Shown here piece by piece: positions 26,999 through 34,744 of a stretch of 64,000 nt of DNA (position 1 is its first letter; each line of letters starts with the position of its first letter). The notes under the pieces are model-generated. The model had not been told where the DNA came from and did not search any database. It saw only the letters and a program-made list of their open reading frames with translations. The DNA is from Pseudomonadota bacterium (GTDB lineage Bacteria; Pseudomonadota; Gammaproteobacteria; Steroidobacterales; Steroidobacteraceae). The translations under genes were made by a program, and so were the position numbers. The stretch covers positions 124,001 to 188,000 of the forward strand of contig JAFEDU010000006.1 in the NCBI GenBank assembly GCA_018241425.1. Direction: 5' to 3'.

Positions 26999-28345
26999 AT
27001 GACTGACTCACAATCCCAAACAGTGACTTTCGCATCGCTCGGCCTCGTAGATGAGGTCATGGCGGGCATAAAACAAGCCGGCTTCGTGAACTGCACGCCG
27101 ATCCAGGCGCAGACCCTGCCGGCCGCACTCTCCGGCCGCGACATCGCCGGCCAGGCGCAGACCGGTACCGGCAAGACCGCGGCGTTCCTGGTCGCGATGT
27201 ACCAGACGCTGCTCACGCGCCCGCCCGGTCCGCAGCGCACGCCGACCTCGGTGCGCGCCCTGATCGTGGCGCCGACGCGCGAGCTCGCGGTGCAGATCCA
27301 CCACGACGCGCTGACCCTGGGCGCGCACACCGGGCTCAAGCACAGCGTGGTGTTCGGCGGCATCGACTACGAGAAGCAGCGCACGGAGGTGGCCTCCGGC
27401 TGCGACGTGCTCATCGGGACGCCCGGACGCCTGATCGACTACTTCAAGCAGCACGTGTTCGACCTGCGGCATGCGCAGGTGCTGGTGCTCGACGAAGCCG
27501 ACCGCATGTTCGACTTAGGCTTCATCGCCGACATCCGCTACATCATGCGTCGCCTGCCGCCCCCCGAGCGCCGCCAGTCGATGCTGTTCTCGGCCACCCT
27601 CTCCCAGCGCGTGCTCGAGCTCGCCTACGAGCACATGAACAACCCGGAGCTGGTGCGCGTCGAGCCGGACAAGATGACGGTCGACCGCGTGCGCCAGCTC
27701 ATGTACTACCCCTCCATGGAGGAGAAGGTGCCGCTCCTGATCGGCCTGCTGCGCCAGAGCGAGGCGGTCCGTACCATGGTGTTCGTCAACACCAAGCGCA
27801 CCGCCGAGCGCCTCGAGGCGACGCTGCACGCCAACGGCTTCGCCGCCCAGGCACTCTCCGGCGACGTGCCGCAGAACAAGCGCCTGCGCTTCCTGCGTGA
27901 CTTCCACGACGGCAAGCTCGCGGTGCTGATCGCCACCGACGTCGCCTCGCGCGGCCTGCACATCCCCGACGTCAGCCACGTGTTCAACTTCGACCTTCCC
28001 CAGGACGCCGCCGACTACGTCCACCGCATCGGGCGCACCGCGCGCGCCGGCGCGGAGGGGGATGCCATCAGCTTCGCGTGCGAGGAGTACGCCGTGTCGC
28101 TGCCGGAGATCGAGGCCTACGTCGGCCACAAGATCCCCTTCTCCCAGATCGCGCCCGAGCTCATGGCCCAGGACGTCGTCGCCGGTCCCCCCATCGCCCG
28201 CAGCCATCACCCGGGCGGCCGCCGCCACGGTGGGGGCGGCGGAGGCGGAGGCCGCGGTGGTGGCGGTGGCGGACGCGGGGGCGGCGGCGGTGGACGCCGC
28301 GGCAGCAGCGGGGGGCGCCGTCACGGCGGCGGCCGCGGTCGCTGA
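26999..28345 (+). CDS. rhlB: ATP-dependent RNA helicase RhlB
   Basis: DEAD-box helicase of the RNA degradosome. It is 448 aa. All helicase motifs are present: Q motif (FVNCTPIQAQTLP), motif I AQTGTGKT (about 51-58), PTRELA, TPGR, DEAD (about 166-169), SAT, and the C-terminal HRIGRTAR. Residues from about 395 on form a Gly/Arg-rich tail (blocks of GGGGGG with single Arg) likely to bind RNA or RNase E. The ATG at 26999 is preceded in frame by a TTG at 26996. It is divergent from trxA-rho, the position typical of rhlB rather than other DEAD-box genes. Confidence 0.93.
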   Translation: MTDSQSQTVTFASLGLVDEVMAGIKQAGFVNCTPIQAQTLPAALSGRDIAGQAQTGTGKTAAFLVAMYQTLLTRPPGPQRTPTSVRALIVAPTRELAVQIHHDALTLGAHTGLKHSVVFGGIDYEKQRTEVASGCDVLIGTPGRLIDYFKQHVFDLRHAQVLVLDEADRMFDLGFIADIRYIMRRLPPPERRQSMLFSATLSQRVLELAYEHMNNPELVRVEPDKMTVDRVRQLMYYPSMEEKVPLLIGLLRQSEAVRTMVFVNTKRTAERLEATLHANGFAAQALSGDVPQNKRLRFLRDFHDGKLAVLIATDVASRGLHIPDVSHVFNFDLPQDAADYVHRIGRTARAGAEGDAISFACEEYAVSLPEIEAYVGHKIPFSQIAPELMAQDVVAGPPIARSHHPGGRRHGGGGGGGGRGGGGGGRGGGGGGRRGSSGGRRHGGGRGR

Positions 28346-28454
28346 CATGGCGCGCCAGTGCCGTCTGGGCTAAGCTTTTGGGCTGACGGCGGCCGCCGCC
28401 AGCGGCCTCAAGGCCGCCGCAGAGCCCACTGAAACCCCCGGGCAGTTTCGGACC

Positions 28455-28679
28455 ATGGCGGAAATCGAAGACAACGTTGACCGCGAGCTGTTCCGCAACA
28501 TGGAGAAGCTGCGGCAACTGCGTATAGAACACCGCGACCTCGACGAAGTGATCTGCCGCCTGTCACTGGACCTGCGCATCGATGAGCTGCAGCTGAAGCG
28601 CCTGAAGAAGCGCAAGCTCGCGCTCAAGGACCAGATCACGCGCCTGGAGAGCCAGCTCATCCCGGACCTGAACGCCTGA
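28455..28679 (+). CDS. YdcH/DUF465 family small protein
   Basis: A 74-aa, fully helical, highly charged protein with the DUF465 pattern: EHRDLDEVICRL then LQLKRLKKRKLALKDQI. It would form an antiparallel two-helix hairpin of unknown function. Its stop overlaps the start of the following channel gene by one base (TGATG), so the two are translated together. There is no signal sequence. Widespread in proteobacteria; the role is not known. Confidence 0.85.
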   Translation: MAEIEDNVDRELFRNMEKLRQLRIEHRDLDEVICRLSLDLRIDELQLKRLKKRKLALKDQITRLESQLIPDLNA

Positions 28680-30061
28680 TGGACGGCGCCGAGAGCGCAT
28701 TGCGCGCAACGTTTGCGCAGCTGACCTCGCCCGCGGCGCTGCTGGCCGGCGGGGTATTCGCCCTCGCCCTGATCGTGGCGCTGTACGTGGCGCGCAGCCT
28801 GCGCGTGCGGCGCGCCGATGCCGCGTCCGTCCGCACCCCGCACCTCCTGGACCACGTGCTCGAGGGCGCGATCCTCATTGCCCCGGTGCTCGCGGCCATG
28901 GCGCTCCTGGGCGCGGCGCACTTCGTGGTGGGGGCGATCGGAGTGTCCACCGGGGCGATCGACACCGGGACCCGCCTGCTCCTCGCCCTGGTCGGCGTGC
29001 GCCTCGCGGTCTACGTGCTGGGCCTGCTCCTGGGACCTAAGTCCTGGGTGCGCACGCGCGAGAGCCGCATCACGTTCATCCTGTGGGCGATCGTCGCGGT
29101 CGCGACCCTGGGGTGGCTCGACCTCATCGAGGCGAGCCTCAACCGCGTGAGCCTGGTGCCGGGACGCGCGCAGTTCAGCCTGTGGGCCCTGCTCAAGGGC
29201 CTCGTGGTGGTGACCGCGTTCGTCGTGGTCGCGAGCCTGATCGCGCGCGCCATCGAGCGCCACGTGATGCGCCTCGACCAGCTGGCGGTGTCCACCCGCG
29301 TCGGGGTCTCCAAGTTCAGCTACTTCCTGCTGGTGGGACTTGGGGTCCTCCTCGGCATCAACGCCGCCGGTGTCGACATCACCACCCTCAACGTGCTCAC
29401 CGGCGCGATCGGCCTGGGACTGGGCTTTGGCCTGCAATCGGTGGCGGCCAACTTCGTCTCCGGCTTCGTGCTGTTGATGGATAAGTCCATCAAGCCCGGC
29501 GACGTCATCAGCTTCTCCAGCCAGCTGGGAGGCGGCACCGGGCCCGGCGCCGGGGGGAGCGCGGGCAACTTCGGGTGGGTGCAGGAGCTGCGCGGCCGCT
29601 ACGTGGTGGTTCGCGACCGCGACGGCGTTGACACCCTGGTGCCCAACCAGAACCTGATCACCACCGCCTTCATCAACTGGAGCTACGCCGACCAGCACGT
29701 GCGCCTGAAGCTGCCGGTCACGGTGAGCTACGACGACGATCCCGAGATCGCGCTCAAGCTCCTGGTGGAAGCAACCGCCGGCCATCCCCGGATCCTGCGC
29801 GACCCGCCGCCGGTCTCCCGCCTCATCAGCTTCGAGCCCAACGGCATGCTGCTCGAGATCCGCTTCTGGATCGCGGACCCGGTGAACGGGGTGAACAACG
29901 TGCGCTCGGACGTGAACCGGGCCATCTGGCGCATCTTCCGCACCCACGGGGTGCGCATCCCGGTGCCGCAGCAGGACACGCGCCTCTACGATGCCCGCAC
30001 CGTCGTGCGCCCGCCGGTCGCGCCCGGGCCGCCGCCCGGCTTCGACCAGCAGGCCGACTGA
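28679..30061 (+). CDS. MscS-family mechanosensitive ion channel
   Basis: Protects cells against hypo-osmotic shock by opening under membrane tension. It is 460 aa with five or six predicted transmembrane helices (roughly 15-40, 60-85, 95-118, 128-145, 170-195, 215-240). The pore-lining helix and conserved MscS core follow: GLGLGFGLQSVAANFVSGF near 243-262, DKSIKPGD, and the beta-domain with VVRDRDGVDTLVPNQNLI. The longer membrane part resembles YbdG/MscK-like members rather than E. coli MscS. A Gly-rich insertion (about 283-295) interrupts the beta-domain. It is coupled to the YdcH-like gene. Confidence 0.92.
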   Translation: MDGAESALRATFAQLTSPAALLAGGVFALALIVALYVARSLRVRRADAASVRTPHLLDHVLEGAILIAPVLAAMALLGAAHFVVGAIGVSTGAIDTGTRLLLALVGVRLAVYVLGLLLGPKSWVRTRESRITFILWAIVAVATLGWLDLIEASLNRVSLVPGRAQFSLWALLKGLVVVTAFVVVASLIARAIERHVMRLDQLAVSTRVGVSKFSYFLLVGLGVLLGINAAGVDITTLNVLTGAIGLGLGFGLQSVAANFVSGFVLLMDKSIKPGDVISFSSQLGGGTGPGAGGSAGNFGWVQELRGRYVVVRDRDGVDTLVPNQNLITTAFINWSYADQHVRLKLPVTVSYDDDPEIALKLLVEATAGHPRILRDPPPVSRLISFEPNGMLLEIRFWIADPVNGVNNVRSDVNRAIWRIFRTHGVRIPVPQQDTRLYDARTVVRPPVAPGPPPGFDQQAD

Positions 30062-30074
30062 GCGGCCTCGCACC

Positions 30075-30497
30075 GTGCCGCTCGAGATCGCGCCCGGCCT
30101 TTCCATCCCGGATGCGGAGCTGGACCTCGCGTTCGTGCGCGCCTCCGGCCCGGGCGGGCAGAACGTCAACAAGCTCGCCACCGCCGCGCAGCTGCGCTTC
30201 GACCTCGCAGGTTCCACGGTGCTTGATGCGGGCGTGAAGTCCCGGCTGCGTGCCCTCGCAGGCCGCAGGCTCACCCAGGAGGGGGCGCTCCTCATCATCG
30301 CGCGCACGCAGCGGACCCAGGAGGGCAACCGCAGGGATGCCGAAGGAAGGCTCGCCGACCTCATCCGGCAGGCGCTCACCCCGCCCAAACCGCGCCGCCC
30401 CACCCGCCCGACGCGCGCCTCGCGCGAGCGGCGCCTGGAGTCCAAGAGCCGCCGCCGCAACACCAAGCGGCTGCGCTCGCGCCCGGGATTCGAATGA
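30075..30497 (+). CDS. arfB: Peptidyl-tRNA hydrolase ArfB (alternative ribosome rescue)
   Basis: Releases nascent chains from ribosomes stalled on truncated mRNA. The 140-aa protein has a release-factor catalytic domain with the GGQ loop in SGPGGQNVNK (about residues 25-34). A basic Arg/Lys-rich tail (about 105-138) enters the empty mRNA channel. Both are diagnostic of ArfB/YaeJ. I chose the GTG at 30075, 13 bp after the channel gene, because it gives the canonical N-terminus LEIAPGLSIPD. Confidence 0.94.
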   Translation: MPLEIAPGLSIPDAELDLAFVRASGPGGQNVNKLATAAQLRFDLAGSTVLDAGVKSRLRALAGRRLTQEGALLIIARTQRTQEGNRRDAEGRLADLIRQALTPPKPRRPTRPTRASRERRLESKSRRRNTKRLRSRPGFE

Positions 30498-30557
30498 GGG
30501 CGCCGCAGACCCCGCGCCGATCGCGCGGAGCCTCGGACAGGCGCGGAAGGGTTCCGG

Positions 30558-30980
30558 TCAGTTAGTGATCAGGGCCCTGGAGTTCACGTTGTACGAGACG
30601 AGCACCGGGGCGCCCTCGGCCATACGGAACACGAAGTCCTCGCCCGCCTTGCCCTGCTCGTACTCGGTGGCATAGCGCAGGCTGATGAATTCGCCGCTCG
30701 TCTGCCAGTTGACCCGCCAGGACTCCCGCGCTGTGCTGCGCGTGTTGCCGAGCTTCTTGTGCACGGCGCCCAGGAACTTCACGAACTCCGCTTCCGTGGT
30801 GGCCTGTTTCAGCTCGGGGGCGGCCGAACTGTAGAGCGACTCGAACTGCCCGCCGTCGAGTTCCTGGTGGAACTGCGTGATGGCCGCTTCGGCCGCCGAG
30901 AGGTCCTTCTGCGAGGAGCAGGCACCGAGGCCCGCCGCGGCGCTCAAGGCTACCCAGACACAAATACGGCTCGGTCGCAT
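30558..30980 (-). CDS. DUF4019-type small lipoprotein
   Basis: A 140-aa exported protein with a lipoprotein signal peptide (lipobox LGAC near residue 21). It has one compact alpha+beta domain resembling DUF4019/DUF3887 cystatin-like folds: a helix with ITQFHQELDGG and strands ending VSYNVNSRALITN. Of two ATGs, the one at 30980 has GGGAG at 6-bp spacing, while the one at 30986 has none. It is convergent with arfB and lies just downstream of the toxin-antitoxin genes on the same strand, separated by about 100 bp. Function unknown. Confidence 0.75.
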   Translation of the reverse strand: MRPSRICVWVALSAAAGLGACSSQKDLSAAEAAITQFHQELDGGQFESLYSSAAPELKQATTEAEFVKFLGAVHKKLGNTRSTARESWRVNWQTSGEFISLRYATEYEQGKAGEDFVFRMAEGAPVLVSYNVNSRALITN

Positions 30981-31088
30981 TCCCATCTCCCGGAGGCCTT
31001 CAGTGGATGGCCGCCGATGCGTTGCAACGTCTCGCCATACGACAGCGGAGAAGCATCCGGCAGCTAGCCGCCCGAAGTATCTCGCGCT

Positions 31089-31394
31089 TCATTGAGCACT
31101 CTCCTCGGGAAAATCTGCCAGGAGCCGCTGCAGTACTGGCTCCAGCTCGGCGACCCGATACGCCGCAATATCGAAAACCCGCCTGTGATCCAGCGTCGCA
31201 TAGCCGTGCGCAAGCACGTTGCGGAAGGCCACGATCAGATCACCGTCAGGAATGCGGCTGAAGACGGCCGGTGCCTCCTTGCGCAGCTGGCCCAGCGCGT
31301 CTCCGGCGATCTCCAGCTGGCGCTCGATGGCCGACTGACATAGCTCATCGGCCAGATATTCGGCTTGCGTACGATTTCCAAGAAAACGAGGCAC
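31089..31394 (-). CDS. HepT-like HEPN ribonuclease toxin (N-terminus displaced by frameshift)
   Basis: HEPN-domain toxin of the MntA/HepT type. The HEPN catalytic motif is intact as RNVLAHGY (Rx4-6H plus Tyr), in the usual context IPDGDLIVAFRN, and a typical helical C-terminus follows. This frame begins at a GTG (31394). It lacks the first helix of the family, which is found in another frame from an ATG at 31450 that overlaps the end of the upstream gene. One extra T in the TTTT run near 31390 would join both frames into a normal HepT of about 120 aa. It is either a mutated toxin or a sequence error. The partner antitoxin gene lies directly upstream. Confidence 0.72.
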   Translation of the reverse strand: MPRFLGNRTQAEYLADELCQSAIERQLEIAGDALGQLRKEAPAVFSRIPDGDLIVAFRNVLAHGYATLDHRRVFDIAAYRVAELEPVLQRLLADFPEESAQ

Positions 31395-31433
31395 GCGCGC
31401 CGCAGCGACCGCAGTGCCTGCTCGAGGAGGACG

Positions 31434-32165
31434 TCAGGCCGCTTCGGCATAGAGCGGAACCTGCGAACGCTCGATGATGCGCTTCAGCCGCGAGGGCTCC
31501 ATTGCAGACAGCTCCACGAGGTCCACGGGTCTCCCGAAGAGTGCCTCGAGCGCCTGCTTGAACTCAAAGTACTGTCGCGCGGGTGAAAGCTCGGTGAGTT
31601 CCGCAAACTCGACCGCGAGATCGATATCGCTGCGCGCAAGATCAAAGTCCGGCCGCGTGACCGAACCAAAGGCCGCGAGGCTCCGCACACCGAACTGCCG
31701 GCACAAGCGCTCGAGATCGGCCTTGTAGGCACTCAGCCCCGCCGCCCTCTCCTCGCTGGGCGTCCTCGAATCATTCGTCCCGCCCGAGGTGGCCGCCTCG
31801 ATGACGAATTGCCTCAGGTGCTCCATACGTCCGTTTCTAATCATGTCGCGCGGGGCGAGATTGCCCAGCAAGGGATTCGCGGTCCGGAACCACAGCTCCG
31901 TGCGGGCGGCGTTGCCGTGGAAGTGCTCGGCCACGACTTCGCACAAAGCGGCGATCTCGGACAGCCGCCCTAGGATCTCGCGCGGCATCTTGTGATCGAA
32001 ACGCACGGAGCTCGGTGCGAGCGCCGTAACCTCCGCGATGTCGGCTCTCGTGAGGCTCAGAAAGTCCGCGACCGCCCTTGGACGCAGCTGCCCATCGACC
32101 CAGAAACCGAGCGGATTCCCGGTCGGGACCGTACGAAACAGCTCGGGCCGCGCGGATCTGGGCAT
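31434..32165 (-). CDS. Xre/MbcA/ParS-type antitoxin domain fused to MNT nucleotidyltransferase
   Basis: The 243-aa protein joins two antitoxin types. Residues about 28-125 resemble Xre/MbcA/ParS (DUF2384) antitoxins. They contain a helical HTH-like part around 30-60, then the toxin-binding pattern with ARTELWFRTANPLLGNLAP and an RMEHLRQFV helix. After a linker, residues about 150-240 are a minimal nucleotidyltransferase. It keeps the active-site pattern FGSVTRPDF then SDIDLAVEF, and a third acidic site in VDLVEL. MNT antitoxins neutralise HepT by AMPylating its Tyr; the HepT gene follows immediately. The start ATG overlaps an inverted repeat. Base composition is more mixed than neighbours, suggesting transfer. 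Each domain call is good; the fusion is what is unusual. Confidence 0.78.
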   Translation of the reverse strand: MPRSARPELFRTVPTGNPLGFWVDGQLRPRAVADFLSLTRADIAEVTALAPSSVRFDHKMPREILGRLSEIAALCEVVAEHFHGNAARTELWFRTANPLLGNLAPRDMIRNGRMEHLRQFVIEAATSGGTNDSRTPSEERAAGLSAYKADLERLCRQFGVRSLAAFGSVTRPDFDLARSDIDLAVEFAELTELSPARQYFEFKQALEALFGRPVDLVELSAMEPSRLKRIIERSQVPLYAEAA

Positions 32166-32197
32166 GGGAATCCCAGTCTATGCGTACGGGAACCGTA
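32165..32197 (-). promoter_or_regulatory. Two inverted repeats, candidate autoregulatory operator
   Basis: Immediately before the antitoxin start are TACGG-GAA-CCGTA (32185-32197) and TGGGA-A-TCCCA (32165-32175), the latter touching the ATG. On the minus strand both contain TTCCC to the right of their centre. The encoded protein has an HTH-like region, so self-repression is a reasonable guess. Upstream (32198-32365) the DNA is strikingly AT-rich for this window and presumably holds the promoter; no clear -35/-10 pair stands out. Confidence 0.5.
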
Positions 32198-32365
32198 TTT
32201 CTACCAGCTTATAGACAGCAATGAGCCAGAAATTAACCAATTTTCAGCCATATTGTTTCATTTAAGAACCAATAGCATTGATCTCGGAAGTATTAGCCCG
32301 GTATTTAAAGACATGTGCTCTGCCGGAGCGTAAACGACCCCATGCTCAGGGCACGGTGCGCAGCC

Positions 32366-34744
32366 TCAACCTGGGGCAGCGGGCCGCACCAGCCACGCCG
32401 CAAGCGCGGGCAAGAGCACGATCGCGGCCAGCATGTTCACCAGGAACATGAAGGTCAGCATGACGCCGATGTCGGCCTGGAACTTCAGGGGCGAGAACAC
32501 CCAGGTCGCGACCCCGATGGCGAGCGTGATGCCGGTGAAGATGATGCTCGCGCCGGTCACGTGCAGGGTGCGCTCGTAGGCCTCGCGCACCGGCAGGCCC
32601 TGGCGCAGGAACTCCTGCATGCGGCTGAAGAGGTAGATGCCGTAGTCGACGCCGATGCCGGCGCCGAGGGCGACCATGGGCAGGGTCGAGACCTTGAGCC
32701 CGATGCCGACCAGGGCCATGACCGCGTAGACGAGCACCGACACCAGCGCGAGCGGCAGCACCACCAGGAGCGTGCCCGTGAGGCTCCTGAAGGTCACGAG
32801 ACACATGACCACCACCGCGGCAAAGACGCCAGCGAGGATCAGCAGTTCCTTGGACTTGACGGTCTCGTTGGTGGCGGCCATCACGCCCACGTTGCCGGTG
32901 GCAAGCCGGATGCGCGCCCCGGGCAGCGGGTGCGCGGCGCGCCAGGCCTTCACCTCGGCCACGACACGCTCGATGGTCGCGGCGCGGTGATCGGCGAGGA
33001 ACATCATCACCGGCACCACGTCGCAGTTCTCGTTGAGGAGCCCGGTGCTGGTCTCGATGTAGCGCGTGGACTGCGTGAGCTGGGTCTCCTCGCGCGGGAT
33101 GCTGCGCCACTTCAGGCTCCCCTCGTTCCAGCCGGCGGTCGCGATCTTGGCGATCAGGGGCAGCGTGATCACGTCCTGCACCCCCGGCACGTTGCGCATG
33201 TGCCAGGCGAAGCGCTCGATGCCGTCCATGAGTTCGTGGCTCACGCACACCGGCTCACGCGACTCGACGATCGCCGTGAGCACGTCCACGCCGATGTCGA
33301 AGCGTGAGGTGATGAGGTCGTTGTCGCGGTTATAGCGCGAATCGGCGCGCAGCTCGGGCACGCCGGCCTGGGTGTCCCCGATCGGGGTCTCGCGCCCCTT
33401 CCACCAGCCCAGCACCGCGAGCACCACCGCGGCGAGGATGATGCCGAGCGCCGGGCCCCGCGCGGCGACGGCCGAGAGCCGCCGCCACAGCCCCTCGAGC
33501 TGGCGGTGCCGGCGCGCGACCCGCTCGTGGTAGCCGGGATCGAAGCGCACGTAGGACACCAGTACCGGCAGCAGCACGAGGTCCGTGAGGATGACCACCG
33601 CCACGCCGATGCTCGCCGTCACCGCCATCTCGCGGATCACCGGGACCGGGATGAGGAGGATGGTCACGAAGCCCACCAGGTCCGCGAGCAGCGCCACCAG
33701 GGCCGGAGCGAGCAGCTGGCGGAACGTGCGCCGCGCGGCGGCCATGCTGGAGAGGCCCGCGAAGGCCGCGTCCCCGACCGCGCTGATCTTCTGCACCCCG
33801 TGGCTGACCCCGATCGCGAAGATCAGGAACGGCACCAGCAGCCCGATGGGGTCGATGCCGTAGCGCAGCAGCACGAGCGTGCCGAGCTGCCAGAGGACCG
33901 CGACGAGCGAGCACAGCACCGGCACGAACGCCACGCGCCAGGACTGGCAGTAGGCCCGCACCGCGAGCAGCGTCAGGGCCAGCGTCACCACGGCGAAACC
34001 CGCCACCGCGCCCGCGCCGTCCGCGATCGCCCCCATGACGGAGGCGAAGCCGATGATGCGCACGTCCACCCCGGCGTAACCGGGGCTCCTGGCATGCTCG
34101 AGGGCGGCGCGCACGCGCGCGTCGAGCTCGTGCGAGATGCGGATGGGGTCCACCGGGTGGCCCTGCGCGTCCTCGTCGAGCACGATGGCGCTCACCAGGG
34201 CGCCGGAGAAGTCGTTCGCCACCAGGCGCCCCAGGATGCCGGCCTTGCGGATGTTGTCGCGCACGCGCGCCATGTTCTCGGGTGTCGGGGTGAAGTCCGC
34301 CGGGATGACGTTGCCGGCCTCGATGCCGTCCTCCACCACCTCCAGGTAGCGCACGTTGGGGGTGAAGATCGACTGCACGCGCGCGCGGTCGATGCCCTCC
34401 ATCACCATGACCTCGTCGGTCGCCTGGCGCATGGCGGCGAAGAACTGCGGCGTGAACATGTTGCCGTCGCGGGCGATGACCGCGACCAGCACCCGGTTCG
34501 CGCCCCGGAACTCGGCCATCTTCGGGTCGAGGTAGGTGCGCATGTACTCGTGCTGCAGCGGCAGGGTCTTGTTGAAGGAGGTGTCGATGCGCAGCGAGTG
34601 CACGGCAAGGCCCGCGAACACGAGCGTGCCCAGGGCGAAGAGCGCGAGGATCACCGCCCGGTGTCCGAAGATCAGCCGCTCGAGCGCCGCGGCAAGCCGC
34701 CCGGGAGGTGCAGGTTCCGGGGTGTCCGTGGCGTCCGTGTTCAC
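32366..34744 (-). CDS. RND-superfamily exporter (MMPL/COG1033 type)
   Basis: A 792-aa inner-membrane transporter with two repeats. Each has a first TM helix, a large periplasmic loop (about 55-235 and 445-610), and a cluster of five TM helices (about 240-410 and 620-780). It has the sterol-sensing/MMPL features of RND 'predicted exporters'; the second bundle includes GAGIGVDYGIYLFSRMQEF with the usual Asp-Tyr. Such exporters usually move lipids or other hydrophobic compounds without a periplasmic adaptor. It is the last gene of a four-gene operon with DUF1302, DUF1329 and a YCF48 protein, a grouping recurrent in proteobacteria that use hydrophobic substrates. It overlaps the YCF48 gene by 4 bp. 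Confidence 0.9.
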   Translation of the reverse strand: MNTDATDTPEPAPPGRLAAALERLIFGHRAVILALFALGTLVFAGLAVHSLRIDTSFNKTLPLQHEYMRTYLDPKMAEFRGANRVLVAVIARDGNMFTPQFFAAMRQATDEVMVMEGIDRARVQSIFTPNVRYLEVVEDGIEAGNVIPADFTPTPENMARVRDNIRKAGILGRLVANDFSGALVSAIVLDEDAQGHPVDPIRISHELDARVRAALEHARSPGYAGVDVRIIGFASVMGAIADGAGAVAGFAVVTLALTLLAVRAYCQSWRVAFVPVLCSLVAVLWQLGTLVLLRYGIDPIGLLVPFLIFAIGVSHGVQKISAVGDAAFAGLSSMAAARRTFRQLLAPALVALLADLVGFVTILLIPVPVIREMAVTASIGVAVVILTDLVLLPVLVSYVRFDPGYHERVARRHRQLEGLWRRLSAVAARGPALGIILAAVVLAVLGWWKGRETPIGDTQAGVPELRADSRYNRDNDLITSRFDIGVDVLTAIVESREPVCVSHELMDGIERFAWHMRNVPGVQDVITLPLIAKIATAGWNEGSLKWRSIPREETQLTQSTRYIETSTGLLNENCDVVPVMMFLADHRAATIERVVAEVKAWRAAHPLPGARIRLATGNVGVMAATNETVKSKELLILAGVFAAVVVMCLVTFRSLTGTLLVVLPLALVSVLVYAVMALVGIGLKVSTLPMVALGAGIGVDYGIYLFSRMQEFLRQGLPVREAYERTLHVTGASIIFTGITLAIGVATWVFSPLKFQADIGVMLTFMFLVNMLAAIVLLPALAAWLVRPAAPG

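Noticed and set aside
30987..32365. Mobile element carrying the toxin-antitoxin genes
   Set aside because: No transposase, integrase, terminal inverted repeats or target duplication was seen at the edges.
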